This document shows, in pieces, positions 9,853-22,094 of a stretch of 64,000 nucleotides of DNA. This DNA comes from Imbricaverruca yamaguchii (taxonomy: Eukaryota > Arthropoda > Thecostraca > Neoverrucidae). The position numbers were made by a program, and so were the translations under genes. How positions within the stretch are numbered: position 1 is the stretch's first letter; each line of letters starts with the position of its first letter. Under the pieces are notes generated by a model, which saw only the letters and a program-made list of their open reading frames with translations, was not told where the DNA came from and did no database searches. Location of the stretch: assembly GCA_034440575.1 (NCBI GenBank), contig JAOTOL010001509.1, positions 1-64,000 on the forward strand, written 5' to 3'.

Positions 9853-12599
9853 CCAATCAAAGTAGCTGTAACACACAAAAAAAACACCAATGCCGAAGAC
9901 TCGTTGTCTTGCTTTCGTTGTTGGCAGTGTATGGCAACCCAAGGCCTGTTGCCACGTGGTTGGATGCTGGCTTGTGTTGACCTTTATGGAGTTTTTGTGG
10001 AGTGTTTAACGCGTAACTGGTGTCAGCCGTGTTAACAACGTCCGCGTCAAACTCCTACGTCATATTTAGTCTGCCAACGCAGAATAAATTATGTCGAATT
10101 CAGAACTAATGGAGAATACAGTAATAATATAGACTAAACGTATAGATATGTACTAAGGTAGAATACAGTAATAATACAGTATGTACCTGGATTTTGTAAT
10201 GCGCCGTGGAACGTTCTAGTTGTTATGGACTGCGCCATAATGCGGTGCTGATTGACCGCCAGTTAATGCGCTACCTGCAAGAAAAGAATCTGGATAAAAA
10301 CTGCAGAATTGCAGTAAAACTGCAATGACTTGCAGAATCATTTGATTCTCAGAAAGCTTTACGTTCGTGAATGCGATTCGCGCCCGACTCAGTGGTGATG
10401 CAGACATCGCCATTGAGTCTGCATTTAGTTAGCCACTGGGTTAGCATTTAGATGCCCATTTGGTTTGTACGTGCAATGATGTTTTGCAGATATTGTGACC
10501 TTGATCTGCCTTGTGTAGTTTGAGCCTGGCACTCCGCGCCGCTTTGCGCCTTCCCTCTGTGCGTTCAGTAGGGTTCAGTGATCCGCACGGACTCCGGTTG
10601 CCGGTGTGGTGGATACAGTTACCGCCGTGCGGCGCAGGTGAACTTATCCGGATTGATAGGCAGTTCTGTGTAGCATTGTTGGTATTCAGGTTTGTATGCA
10701 TCAGCCATTGGTCGCGAAGAGTGCTGTCGGCCGGCCGTCCGGCTCATCACGTGACCGGCCGGTCGCGCTCAGCCGACAACCTGGCCGGACGCGGAACCAG
10801 ACTGTCAACTTTGACGGGCCGCCAAAGCCAGTACCGGCCGATTTTCGCATTCGAAACATCAAGCGGTGTAGCTGGCATGGGCTGCGCGACCACTTGTGTG
10901 CAGGCGAACAGATCCCCTCAATGTTTGTTCAATCTTTGTATTACGCCCGTGTGCGTTACATAGAAAGAATGCGCCTCTACCCGCCGCAAATTTCCACAAC
11001 ACTATTTTGCCGTGTCGGAGCCGATGGTGTCTGGTATTAATCAGGGGTGGAACTTTCTTTGTGCTTGGGGAATCGAGCCCTCGGCCCTACCTACAATCAT
11101 GTCCACCATCAACTATATGCCTATGTGTGTACAAGGGATAAAATTGAGTTTGGAACTCCTTGAACTGCCCTTTCTCAATCATATTAGATAAATATCATCC
11201 TTGACATTGATCTTAGCATATGCAAAAGAGGAGATTCATGGCCTGTTTTGATCATAGCCGTTGCGAAGAAGACCCTGAGGAGGATAATTGTTTGCCCGCA
11301 CCTCGCCAGCGTGCGTGTTAGTCATTTGGGCACCATCACTGATGACGGTAGAACTTCGTCCTTGTCATGCAGCATACTCCACCAACGCACATACGAGCCA
11401 AAAATCAACACGGGTGACCAACCACCGACATACAGCTATGAGGAAACCACGTTTTTAAACAGCCCTGTACAAATTTTATTCTTTGGGAAGCACTTCCGAA
11501 CCAAAGTTGGCAGAGATGAAACGTTTTCGATCCCACTATGCGTATTAGTACCGAATTTCTATGAATATATGTCATTCGAAATGTGTCTATGCGAACACAG
11601 TATTTAAAAAAAAACTTTTTGCGGTTTTTGAACCATGAATTAATTCATGAAAATTTCCCTTGGCTTCCTCGTGTATGCCTGTTTCCAAAATGTCTCGCTT
11701 GGCGATGCCTCTGGACAGCAGATGTCCTTGCTTTACGTGTTTGGGCTTGCCATCAACGTTATAGGCGTTATGATAATTTTGAGTGAAAAGGCAGAAAACA
11801 AACGTCATGCAAAATATCATACTGTAGCCATCAACACAAAACATCAACTTCCAATAATATCCCTCTCGATGAAATTCTCAGTGGTAAAATGCGTATCATC
11901 TTCAACCAGGACAACGTAAGCAGGAAATACGCATCGCCCTCCACCCCATCAGACAAAGTACGTTTTACAAGGTATCTGCTGTGGAGGTCGCCGAAGTTGA
12001 GCAAAACTGTCATGGTTCCTGTGCTGAATGCATTGCGCGATATAACCCCTTTGTGACGTGACGTTCGAGTCTGTCGCGGACGGTGCGTGAGGTGCGCGAG
12101 CACTATAATCCCGCCAGTAGTCCTTCACATGTAAACGGGCCTCAAATATACTGTTCTGCGAGCGATCGCGCACTCGCCTGGTGGCCGCGAGGAGAAGACC
12201 ACATTGGGCACAGTCGTCATAATGACGTTACAACCGGGTGTAAGAGGACTGAGCGCGCAGATAGTCCATATCAGGCCACATCCGTCAGATGCACAGATGG
12301 CCTCTAGCGATGTGCCATGCCTAAGAGATGCGTGATCACGTTGTACGTCCAGTCGTTCCTGACAGCGGAACTTTCGTCGTAAATTCCGCGCAGTCCTGTG
12401 ACGGCCCTTCGTCTCCCTGGAGCCGGTTCTGGAAACGGAAATATGGCTCAAAATTGCTGCATCGGACGCATTGCTGATGTGTTATGAAGGTATGGTTTTC
12501 TACATGAATACACCTCACGCCAAAGTATGAATCAGATGGACTGCGTATCAGTGTACCCTCGGCATGTACTGGTCGCTGACCGGTACGACGTGCGCGCTT
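9847..12599. other. unassigned DNA
   Basis: No gene recognised. 10720-10800 has palindromic GGCCGGCC/CCGGCCGG clusters. 11240-11910 has open frames up to 119 codons with no known motif. The minus-strand frame 12125-12451 looks coding-like in composition but matches nothing I can name. Confidence 0.4.
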
Positions 12600-12960
12600 C
12601 ATTTATCACGGTTACGCGATCGGCGGCGTGCAGCGGCGCGCCTATTTACAGGCGGCCGGCGCGGCGGCGCGGCGGCGCAACCCTTGCAGTGAGGCGGCGG
12701 CGCTGCCCAATGCCGCCGTAATGGCCGGCGCACGCGACCTAACCCGATTACCCCGGCGACTGACGGATGGCCGGCGTCGACGACAGCCGCGTCGTGGACG
12801 ACGAAGGCGGCGCGCCGGCGGCAGGCGCGTAATTCTGTCCACTGCATTGAGCAAATCAGTCGGCAGGGGTAGACGCGATTGGGTCTGCGTTCCATGTTGC
12901 TGTCTGCTGGCAACAGGGCGGCCCTGCGATGATGTGATGGGCTGTGTGGGTGACGTGCCG
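12600..12960. other. CpG-dense GC-rich block
   Basis: Rich in GGCGGCG and CGCGGCGGC motifs and open in several frames on both strands (up to 144 codons). Dense CpG in an otherwise moderate-GC region could mark an unmethylated promoter-like island or simple GC-repeat expansion. No core promoter or coding exon can be assigned. Confidence 0.4.
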
Positions 12961-13032
12961 ATGGTCTGAGTTGTTCGTGTGGCTGGTCTCGGCTGCATGG
13001 GTGAGATGGCGAAGGTCTAAGTTGCTTGGACA

Positions 13033-13190
13033 TGACGATGACGGTGATTTCATCAGCTGCCTAGTGTGACGATGACGGTTATTTCATCAGCTGGCAGGGT
13101 ATGACGATGACGTTAATTTACTCAGCTGCCTGGGTATGACGATGACGGTGAATTCCTCAGCTGCCTGGGTGTGACGATGACTCGAAGCTG
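13033..13190 (+). repeat. 35-bp tandem repeat, ~4.5 copies
   Basis: Units begin TGACGATGACGGT and continue TTTCATCAGCTGCCTGGG. Starts at 13033, 13067, 13102, 13137 and 13172 give periods of 34, 35, 35 and 35. Confidence 0.85.
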
Positions 13191-14237
13191 CCGAGATGTG
13201 ATGAAGTTGCTTGGATGCGATGAAGGCTCCGTAACTTGCATGAATGCTACCTATCAAATAGTTTGTTGCCATCATTGGGATGCCTCTAGACGCTGCAAAT
13301 CTTCACTTTGTAATGGAGGAATCCTTCCAGTAGAGGATTCCTGGCCATTAAAAAGTGTCTTTTAGTTAGCTTCCTCATTCCTCTGACTGTTTTTAGGAGG
13401 ATACAACATAACTTTATTTTTAGCATCACATAGTCAGCAAGGTCACCTGCCCTAGAGTGTGTGAGGGCGATGCATGTTATGACCGGAGCTGCCTGATATT
13501 GTTATCACCCCTACCTCCCCCTTCCACCTCCCCCTTTCAATTATGAGATCTGTTGTAAACCAGCGCATTGTCTATGCATGTCGAAGTTTATTGAAGCGTT
13601 ATTACGATGGCAGTCGCCATTGAGTATTTATGTACCGGTACACGTTACGACGTGGGCGCTCGTGATTTATTAATTTATGGCGGAAATGTGCTATAGGCGC
13701 ACTCCAGAGGGTGTGTCGGGGCCACTTTCGAGAACCCTCTCACCCCTTGACCAAGAAGGAACAATATTTTTACTAGTGCGAACAATAAAACGTTGAGATT
13801 TACCTCCAACTTTTGAATAAAGTGCTCCAAATCCGAGATGTTTATCGATTTGGAGGGGAGTTGGTACTTCCAAACACTTTTCGGACCAAAATATTCGGTC
13901 GTGTCACCGGTCGGGTCTTCCTTAAGAAGATCATTGGTGTCCCTCTGCGATGTCGTACAAGCGTTCACCGGTATCGCTATACTGTTGCGCCGGAGCATGG
14001 GCAGAAGGGTGGCATACTGTCGGTTCTGCTGCCTGCAGCAATCTTACTGGACTGCCAGATATAAGGAGACTGCTGCCAGGGCAGATATAAGGAGACGTGG
14101 CATACTGTCAGTCCTACCGCGACAATCCAACCGGACTGTGACGTCAGGATAGGGATAGGAAGAGAGGTGACGCTCGGCGGTCCACCACCACTTTAACAGG
14201 TAACTCCGACAGCACTGGTTAGCCCACCTCCTTCGGG
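13191..14237. other. unassigned DNA
   Basis: No recognisable genes. A small direct duplication involving GGAGACTGCTGCCAGG / CAGATATAAGGAGAC lies near 14055-14098. Confidence 0.4.
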
Positions 14238-14873
14238 GTGTTCCGGCACCACCCCCACATGGTGTGTTCCGGCACCACCACCACATGGCGTGTTCCGGCC
14301 CCACTTTCCGCACCACCCACATGGTGTGTTCCGGCACCACCACCACATGGTGTGTTCCGGCACCACCACCACATGGCGTGTTCCGGCACCACCTCCACAT
14401 GGCGTGTTCCGGCACCACCCCCACATGGTGTGTTCCGGCACCACCACCACATGGTGTGTTCCGGCACCACCACCACATGGCGTGTTCCGGCACCACCCCA
14501 CATGGCGTGTTCCGGCACCACCCCCGCATGGCGTGTTCCGGCACCACCCCCACATGGTGTGTTCCCGCACCACCCCGCATGGTGTGTTCCGGCACCGCCC
14601 CCACATGGTGTGTTCCGGCACCACCCCGCATGGCGTGTTCCGGCACCACCCCCGCATGGCGTGTTCCGGCACCACCCCCACATGGCGTGTTCCGGCACCA
14701 CCCCGCATGGCGTGTTCCGGCACCACCCCCACATGGCGTGTTCCGGCACCACCCCCACGTGGTGTGTTCCGGCACCACCCCGCATGGTGTGTTCCGGCAC
14801 CACCCCCACATGGTGTGTTCCGGCACCACCCCGCATGGTGTGTTCCGGCACCACCCCCACATGGTGTGTTCCG
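14238..14873 (+). repeat. 26-bp minisatellite, ~25 copies
   Basis: Units of the form GTGTTCCGGCACCACC plus CCCACATG(G/C), mostly 26 bp with 24-, 25- and 29-bp variants. The array has few stops in any frame, so it creates overlapping open frames of 179-316 codons on both strands. Because 26 is not a multiple of 3, every frame cycles through the same peptides, which argues against coding. Variant units (CACATGG, CGCATGG, CACGTGG) are interspersed, which suggests repeated unequal exchange. Confidence 0.95.
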
Positions 14874-15639
14874 CGCCCGGTGCTGTAATCACCCACTCCA
14901 TTATTGAGCATTGTGTTGCGCATCAAACGTCCCCATCGGAGACACTAGGCAGCCTGCTCTGGCCCCTCCCCTACCCAACCGTCGTAATCATCCTACGGTG
15001 CCCCCCCTCCCCGCGCGCTGTCCGGCGGGCTTCCCTGCGGCTGGTCGTACCCGCTTCACTGGGCATATTTATGTGGCGCGCGATGGGCCGGTGCCGGCCG
15101 CCGGACACCGTCGTCGCTTGGCGCCGTCTCCGGCGCCGCCGCACCGAGCCACGTCGTAATCGGCGTCGTTTGTCAAAAAGCGCGCGCCCGAAGAGGGGAT
15201 TTAGCGCCAAATGAAGCAATAGCTCAGCGCAGCCATCCGCAACTCTGACAATTCTGGCGCGCTCCGGGATGACAAATTTCAATCCTGTGAATGCAGAACA
15301 CCGAGATGGAACGCCGTAATTTCCGGAAGATTTAGTTGATCGGCCGGACGGAGGGGACCGATGGCAAATTGGACGGTGCCAGTGACGTGTGACGGCCGCC
15401 GCCGGCGACTTTGTCGGGGGACCGGGGACGCGTCCGGGCTACACAAAACACAGACACAGCACCGTCTACCCGGGCGTCGGTAGTCGATTTTTGGCCCGCT
15501 GCGACAATGACTGCCAGCAGTCGTTTGGGCCGCATTGAACGCTCGACTCGGCTGCCGGCTGTTGAGCATTGTCTCCGTGTACTAATGCGAGGAGGTGTAA
15601 ACGCAAAACATTCAGTGTTTGTCATACAGCCCTCAAGGC
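14874..15639. other. unassigned GC-rich DNA
   Basis: GC-rich, with many CCGG and CGCG motifs at 14990-15200. Open frames are seen but no motif is recognised. Confidence 0.4.
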
Positions 15640-16262
15640 GTCGGTGCAGGGATCCCCTGGGCCAACGTGAAGCGCCCTGGACTGACGAAAAGGGCCCACA
15701 GCTGACGAAAAGCGTCCATGGCCGATGAAGATGGCCTCGAGTCAACGGAGAGTGCCCCGGGAAAACTTTTGTGGGCACTTGGCTGGAATAATGTGAGGGG
15801 CTTCTGGATCGATTGAGGGTGCCTGGATAGTAGGAACGACCCTCGAGCTGACGGAGAGAGCCCCGAATCAATATGAATGGCCCCTGGGCTGATGGCGGAA
15901 CCCAAGCCGAAAAGGGACCCCTGATCTGACGGGCATGGCCCAAGCAAGCGCTTGAAAAGAGGTTCCGATTTTCCAAAAGAGAACATGGGACGTCAAAAAG
16001 CCCTGAAACTACAGCGGGGGGCCAATTGTCGGATAGGACCTCGGACTGTCAAAAGGACCCTTTGGAGTGAGATGGGGCCCAAGCCGTACAAGGTCCCAAT
16101 CCGTACAATAGCCCAAGCCGTACAAGGGCCCCTGGCCTGATGGAGGAGGCCCAAGTTGTTGAAAGAGAGCCTCCGGTCTCACAGAGGAGGTCCTGGATCG
16201 CTAAGGAGGGCTCTCGTGCGCCGGCGGATAGGACCTTTAACCGAGGAAGGACCCGGACCGCA
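15640..16262 (+). repeat. degenerate ~30-bp repeat block RC, copy 1
   Basis: A chain of diverged ~30-bp units built on GGGCCC(C)TGG-CTGACG(G)A-AG. It is collinear with 22157-22770. Shared anchors are CCCCTGGGCCAACGTGAAG (15654 vs 22159), a TTGAAAAGAGG block (15952 vs 22442), CCAAGCC(A/G)TACAAGGTCCC, and ATCGCTAAGGA (16197 vs 22654). Minus-strand open frames of up to 214 codons are by-products. Confidence 0.8.
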
Positions 16263-16439
16263 CACACGGGTATTGACGCGCACCGGCTTCGCACTCGGTG
16301 GCGATTATAAACGTGTGTTGCCAACTCCAACGTGTTTCACAAAACCACATCCCGGAGCTGAGTCACAGACGCTGGTCATTCAGTATGAAGTCATCAATCT
16401 CTAGTCGAATAAGGCGAAGATGTAGCCCACATTTCGGAC
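16263..16439. other. unassigned spacer
   Basis: Short spacer between arrays. Nothing recognised. Confidence 0.4.
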
Positions 16440-16700
16440 TGCCGCCTCACGGGTCGGAGTGAAAATGTGACTGTGACGTTTTGAGCGGCGCGCGTGACGG
16501 ACAGAACAGCCCGCCTGGTGTGATAATGTGACCCAGTGACGTTCTGGGCGGCGCGCGTGACGGACATAGCAGACAGTGTCACGGGCCGGTGTGATAATGT
16601 GACCCAGTGACGTTCTGAGGGGCGCGCGTGACGGACAGAACAGCCCGCCTCACGGGCCGGTGTGATAATGTGACCCAGTGATGTTCTGAGGGGTGCGCAT
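16440..16700 (+). repeat. 63-72-bp tandem repeat, ~4 copies
   Basis: Units contain GCGCGCGTGACGGACA, then a variable GC segment, then TGTGATAATGTGACCCAGTG. The GCGCGCGTG starts at 16488, 16551 and 16622 give periods of 63 and 71. Confidence 0.8.
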
Positions 16701-16938
16701 GATGGACAGAAGGGGCCGATGAGGTGTGAACGAGGCATCCAGGGCGAACCCAATTGCCCATAATTGGAGCCGCTGACGCCTGTCGCAATGAGTCGCAGTT
16801 GGCGCGGAAGCGCGTTTACAGCCGGTGATAAATCTATTGGGCTGTCGCCGCCGTCCACGGAGAAAGCGTGACGCGCCGCCCACAGGCGGGACGGGACCCC
16901 GCGGTGCGGCGGTGTGCGTCTGAACACCCCGGGAGTGC

Positions 16939-16973
16939 CCCGAAGGGAACTCCCGCCAGGAGTTCCCTTCGGG
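16939..16973. repeat. perfect 15-bp hairpin, 5-nt loop
   Basis: CCCGAAGGGAACTCC at 16939-16953 and its exact reverse complement at 16959-16973 flank the loop CGCCA. No T-tract follows, so a terminator role is not implied. It may be a palindromic remnant or an RNA structure element. Confidence 0.9.
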
Positions 16974-17044
16974 ACGACTCCTGAGCGTCTGCAGGGAATC
17001 TGATCCCGTGATATGGGTGGCCCTTGTTCTCGGCCACGAATCCT

Positions 17045-17266
17045 CCACCTGCCTACCCTTGAGTGTCTGGGTGTCGGTCGGGAGCCTCCACCTGCCTACG
17101 CTGAAGTGTCTGTGTGTCGGTCGGGAGCCTCCACCTGCCTACGCTGGAGTGTCTGTGTGTCGGTCGGGAGCCTCCACCTGCCTACGCTGGAGTGTCTGTG
17201 TGTCGGTCGGGAGCCTCCACCTGCCTACCCTGGAGTGTCTGTGTGTCGGTCGGGAGCCTCCATCTG
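17045..17266 (+). repeat. 43-bp minisatellite, ~5 copies
   Basis: Units contain GTGTCTGTGTGTCGGTC, GGGAGCCTCCACCTG and CCTACGCTGGA, with little divergence. The last unit is cut at 17266 by the LINE fragment that follows. The GGGAGCCTCCACCTG motif recurs at 18235 and, degenerate, near 18908. Confidence 0.9.
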
Positions 17267-18177
17267 AAAGCAGGGTATCGGGTGCGCGTTCGTCACCGGA
17301 TCCGTCATTAGGGCCTCACTTCCGTCAAACGCATCTGTTTATACATCGGAACTGGTTGCGATCCTAAGGCGCTATGCTTCATTGCAGTCAGTGAATACTA
17401 CTCATGTGTTGTCCTGTCCGACTCTTTGAGCAGCCTATCGGCACTGGAAAGTTTCATCCCCCAGGAAGCTCTTCTGCAGGACATCTTTTACCGGCTCACC
17501 ATACTGAAACGAGGATGGAGATTTGTTTCCTTCTGCTGGATCCCGAGCTACGTTGGCATTAGGGGAATTGAACTCGCCGACGCAGCGGCGTAACGAGCGG
17601 CACAGAAACCATGTACTCGCATCCTCCCTCTTCCTTCACGGGATTTTTACCAATTGATCTCGGAGTACATACATGAGAAATGGCAAAGTAGCTGGGACGC
17701 CCTGAGCACTAACAAACTCCAAGAAATCAAACCACAAATAGGGTACTGGCCCTCGTCTTCCAGGAAGGTACGAGCGGATGAGGTGGCGTTGGCGCGATTC
17801 CGACTCGGACACACCTACACCACACACTGTCACCTCCTTATTAATTAATGACGAGTAAAGTATGCCCACATGACAAGTATGCCCACGATGCAATTATCCA
17901 TTAACGGTACATCACATTATCACATGCCAGCACTACGCACAGGACCTTTAGTACCTTGAAACCAACAGTACATTCCCCAGTCTCCTTCGAGACGACTCTG
18001 ACTGCTTAGGAAAAGTTTGTCCCTACTTTAGGAAGATGGGATTTTTAATAATATATTCAGGTCAGTAAAAACAGTCACCCAATCACAGCACTAAGACTTG
18101 GCTCTGACTAAATAGTAATATGTTCTATTATGCGCTAAATGACCTACCATGGTCGATGCGCCATAAAACCATAATCT

Positions 18178-18222
<45 letters not shown>

Positions 18223-18234
18223 CACACACACACA
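17267..18234 (+). pseudogene. 5'-truncated LINE: RNase H, zinc knuckle, 3' UTR
   Basis: Translation with frame changes gives an RNase H domain starting KQGIGCAFVTGS, then ASVYTSELVAIL (catalytic Glu region). After a frameshift comes VLSDSLSSL (catalytic Asp), then WIPSYVGIRGIELADAAA with the His/Asp region, where H is replaced by Y. Next come FRLGHTYTTHCHLL and a Cys/His knuckle RCNYPLTVHHIITCQHY, then a C-terminus ending about 18060. A 3' UTR with GCGCCATAAAACC leads into a (CA)n tail (18180-18234). GGGAGCCTCCATCTG (17252-17266) and GGGAGCCTCCACCTG (18235-18249) flank it as a 15-bp target-site duplication. Everything upstream of RNase H is missing, as expected of incomplete target-primed reverse transcription. 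Family: RNase H-bearing LINE (I-like/R1-like); exact clade not set. Confidence 0.85.
18180..18234 (+). repeat. (CA)n microsatellite, LINE tail
   Basis: About 55 bp of CA with one A insertion near 18221, sitting exactly between the LINE 3' UTR and the right target duplication. It probably grew from the element's 3' tail. Confidence 0.9.
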
Positions 18235-18249
18235 GGGAGCCTCCACCTG

Positions 18250-21200
18250 GACACCTATTGAATCATTGCCGACAGTCACCTTCCAGATACGCTGAGAGTA
18301 GTTTTTTAGTATCCGAAAGGAAAACCAAGCAGAACTGCCTGCAATATGCAATATTTATTTTGTTGATTAACATATTCTGCGTAGCACTAATAGAATACAG
18401 GTCAGCAAAGACAAATTATAATTAAGTCACTAAATGGACGCCATAAGGATCTGGGAGCATTTTGGTTGCTGATCGTAACCATTACCTACCATTTGAAGCA
18501 TGTCCAGTGGCCTTCAATTGTGCATTTGCAGTGGTGCAGTACTTTGTCGTTCACCCTCGCATGACCCTGTGTTCCTCTTGGCGGCCTATGTCTGACAATG
18601 GCCTGCCGACATGCTTCTTTGTGCCAACAAAGGACACGAGATTGATCAATTCCTTTGGTATTCCCATGGTGAGCCAGTGCTCCCACAACTGATCCGATTT
18701 TAAAGTGCCTTAGATACTGGCTAGAATACCACAATTTGTTATGAGACCTTGAATTATCATTTTAGGCTTCAGTTTTGCATTCTTATGCTGTCTTCTGAAG
18801 AGTAATTTTCGATTCTGACACCCAAGCCCAGAATGCATTTTGGTGCAGTGGAGTGTACTGTTGTCAGAAGTCCACTTTATATCCGAAGAGTGTCCCGGGT
18901 TATTGGTCAGGAGTCTCCACCTGGATGCCCCTCGGATCGGCGTCAGTACTGTCGGCTGTGTCTCCTTAGGTGTGCCTCTGAACCTCTCCCGCTCAGCTCC
19001 GCCAGGACCTCTGCAGGGAGCTCAGTGGACGGCCCTGAGAGTGTCCCAGGACCTCCGTCAGGAGTGTCCTGGCCATCAGGAAATCAGCGCCGCCTGCCTG
19101 CCCTGAGTACACCTGAATCACTGGAGTCAGTCACATCGCGGTGTTTTGCTCATCCCCCCGAGCGCAATTATCTAAAATGTGACCGGATAGTACGAATGGC
19201 CAGCATTGTTAGGTTCATGTCGCATGGCTCGCCCGACAGGCGTTCTGCTCCTTGACAACCAGACGTGGTGCTCCCAATGGTAACTCGTAGGAAGTCGTGG
19301 TTGGAAATACACCACGTGCTCTGCGCCATGTTCGTAGATTTAAAAGAACAATACAGATGCCCGTGTACAATTTCTGTAGGTGCAGAAGGAAGCATTCGTC
19401 TATGGTAATGTCAATATATGGGTGTGCAAAAGGAAGCATTCGTCCATCGTAATGTCAATCTCGGCGAGTGGTATATACTCAACCAAGTAGACGCCATTTT
19501 CCTAGGAGGTGTACTACGTCGATGCACAGATTGGGAAATGCGATGGTGTGTATGATATCTCGCATCGTGGATGCCACCAGCGTTCTAGTAAATAGATGTC
19601 ACCCACACGCGTCACTAAGAACAGAAGACGATCGAGAGTGTCATTGGTTCGTGACTCCCACTTGGACTGGTGTGGAATGGAAGCACATGGTGGGGTCATA
19701 TCGAATATTTTGGAATACACCATAATTGTTTTTAACAGGGATTCCACTAGTAATTTGGAGTGCAATATCCCTGTTTCAGAAAGGTGAAGAATATATCTAG
19801 TTCGTTCGGGGTCTCCTGCCGAGTGAGTGAGAAGGGACGCATCTAGAATCAGTACAATATCCCTGTTATAGAAAGGTGAAAGAGAGATCCAGTTTGCTCC
19901 GGGTCTCCAGCCAGGTGAGTGAATGCGTGACGCATCTAGGGTCAGTATGAACTTCTCATAGCGTATTGACACCCTGGCGACACCGTGGCGAAATTCTGGA
20001 TTAACACCACACCATATACATCGTCTGTGGATCCACTCGACATAATGGTCAACAGTTGCAACGTCATTGCAACGCCCAATGGGGCAAGGTAGACACGGCA
20101 GAGACGTCCTGCAACAACCTAACTCGTTTTTGAATCGTGGTCCGGCGACATCACACTTCCGAAATAATCAGGCCGAGTCCGAAAAGGTGGAGCACGGATG
20201 TCCTACCGAACCAAAAGCTGGTTCGCTCCGACTAAAAGCTACCCTTGAGCCCGGTCTGTGTGCTGCCTGATAATTCGTGACCCGTGCCCCTGGGCAGGGA
20301 CAGCGGTGAGAATTGGTTGGTTGCTGGACCAGAGTTCCGTCGCCCGGGTCTGATCAATTCGAAGCTGTTCGGAGAGGGAATGAATCGATTAGGGCGAAGG
20401 AAAAGAATGTGCGTGGAATATGATCAAGCCATAGGATAGGATACGGGAGAGGAATGGTGGCAGATGACGGTTCGCTCGATCTTAGCTGGGGAATAGTGGC
20501 GAATGGTGGCGCCAAAACACTGGGAATTGATTGGGAATGGTGACGCCAAAGCATTACGATGCGCCAAAATTGTGTAGATCAGCCAGGCGATCGAGCAAAA
20601 AGCGTGGATACGCCGAGATTGTATGGTTCAAGGTTCATCATTTTCAAACAACGTCCACATGTGCAGCGCTGAAGAACAGAAAATCGACTCCTGTCCTGCA
20701 CCTTCAGTTCGTGGCGAAGCTCGCGGCGTTAGTGCATTGGCTTATAATGACGAACCTGCGATGTAGCAGATCGTCAAACAGTGAGTGGATCGGAAAATAA
20801 TGGGAAAATTTTTCTTCGATGTCTCGAGAATTCCCTTGAAGCAATGCACTGATGAACAGGGTTCGCAAACAGCGATGTTCTGAACTTTTATCACTCGGGA
20901 TGTTATCCTCTCCAATTGTTTGTCTGTGTCTCCTTTTTTCACCACGGTTGAATGGGGCTGTTTGACAACAAAGTAGTGCCAGCTGACTACTCACTCTTGT
21001 ACAATATGGCTCACCCTTTGAGTCCGTAAGCCTCAGTTGTCATTCCAGTAAGATGTGGACGAAAACTAGTGCTGCATCCCACATTCAAAAGAGTTATTTA
21101 CATCCACACTATAGAAGTACCTTACTCACTCTATGTACTTCAGCACTTCAAGGGACGGTGGAGAGAACCTGGTGGTGTTGGAAATGCAAAAGCACCTTGC

Positions 21201-22094
21201 TACTGGAAATGTGGAACTATTTGAAAAGATTTTGCATGCCCGTGTTTTCACTTTGAAAAGAGTATATTTGGCTGTGCAGTGAACCACTTTTAGGACAGTT
21301 TATCAACGTCTCTGAACCCGATTTCACCGTGTTATACAATAACTGATTAATACTTGCAATGAAACAACACTACAACATATTCACCGTAATAGCACAATGT
21401 AGCACCCACAGCCAATACAATTGCAGAGTTGTTATGTAATATGGTATAACTGAGTTGTGAAACCTCGGTAGAAGTGTTGAAATGCATCCCGGTATGACCG
21501 AGTAAGTTTTTTATCAGTCACTCTCACTCATCGAATCATTACTTACCTCATTTACTTACTTGCTAAATCACAACTAAGTATCTGGGAACTAAGAAGCACT
21601 TAAGGAATGTCTGATATGATGAAGAAAGGGAAAAATGGAATATTCTCTTAATTTCATAGCCAAAAAAAAATGCGACCTCCGAGTCCGGGATTTCAAAATA
21701 CAAATAGAACTCGTGTAGCCCTGTAATTTCGAAAGATCATCTAGTTGACAGTTCCTGTCCCGTTGCAAAGTAGCACCATTGTTAACACCTTTGCTGCTGC
21801 TATTTGCTTGTGCTGGGGTGTAGTCGCCACAGAGTTGTGTTGATATACGGTTAGTCTCTTAGCCTGGTCAACAACATAGCATCATCGGTGCCTGGGAACA
21901 TGCAACGGCAGCGTTAGTTATGCAGGTCATTCTCGCGTGGAGGTGGCATCTGGCATGACTGAGGAAGGTCAGTTAGTTCGTAACTTTTCTAACAGATGGC
22001 AGAACGTGTTACTTTTCGGAGAGTTTCAAAGGTTTGCGTTGTCTCCAAGGCTGCAGCAACTGTCTTTCAAGCCATTCAGGTAGGCTCATACCAG
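18250..22094. other. unassigned DNA with small duplications
   Basis: No gene recognised. 18890-19080 carries degenerate units with GGAGTCTCCACCTGGA, related to the 43-bp array upstream. GGAAGCATTCGTC(T/C)AT(G/C)GTAATGTC occurs twice near 19387 and 19431. 19752-19945 is a ~91-bp duplication (blocks CAATATCCCTGTT and GGTCTCC(T/A)GCC). 20470-20560 has a short TGGTG(G/A)CGCCAAA duplication. 20600-22090 shows nothing. Confidence 0.45.

Noticed and set aside
12125..12451. Tc1/mariner transposase remnant
   Set aside because: Composition is coding-like and SRPPGE/WPRGE pieces looked suggestive, but no ordered transposase motifs could be found on either strand.
14044..15214. Open frames of 179-316 codons on both strands as a repetitive protein gene
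   Set aside because: They come from a stop-poor 26-bp tandem repeat. Every frame on both strands is open and the period is not a multiple of 3.
15332..15986. 214-codon minus-strand frame
   Set aside because: Mostly lies in the degenerate ~30-bp repeat block that is duplicated at 22.1 kb with a different frame.
16939..16973. Rho-independent terminator
   Set aside because: No T-tract follows and the genome is eukaryotic.
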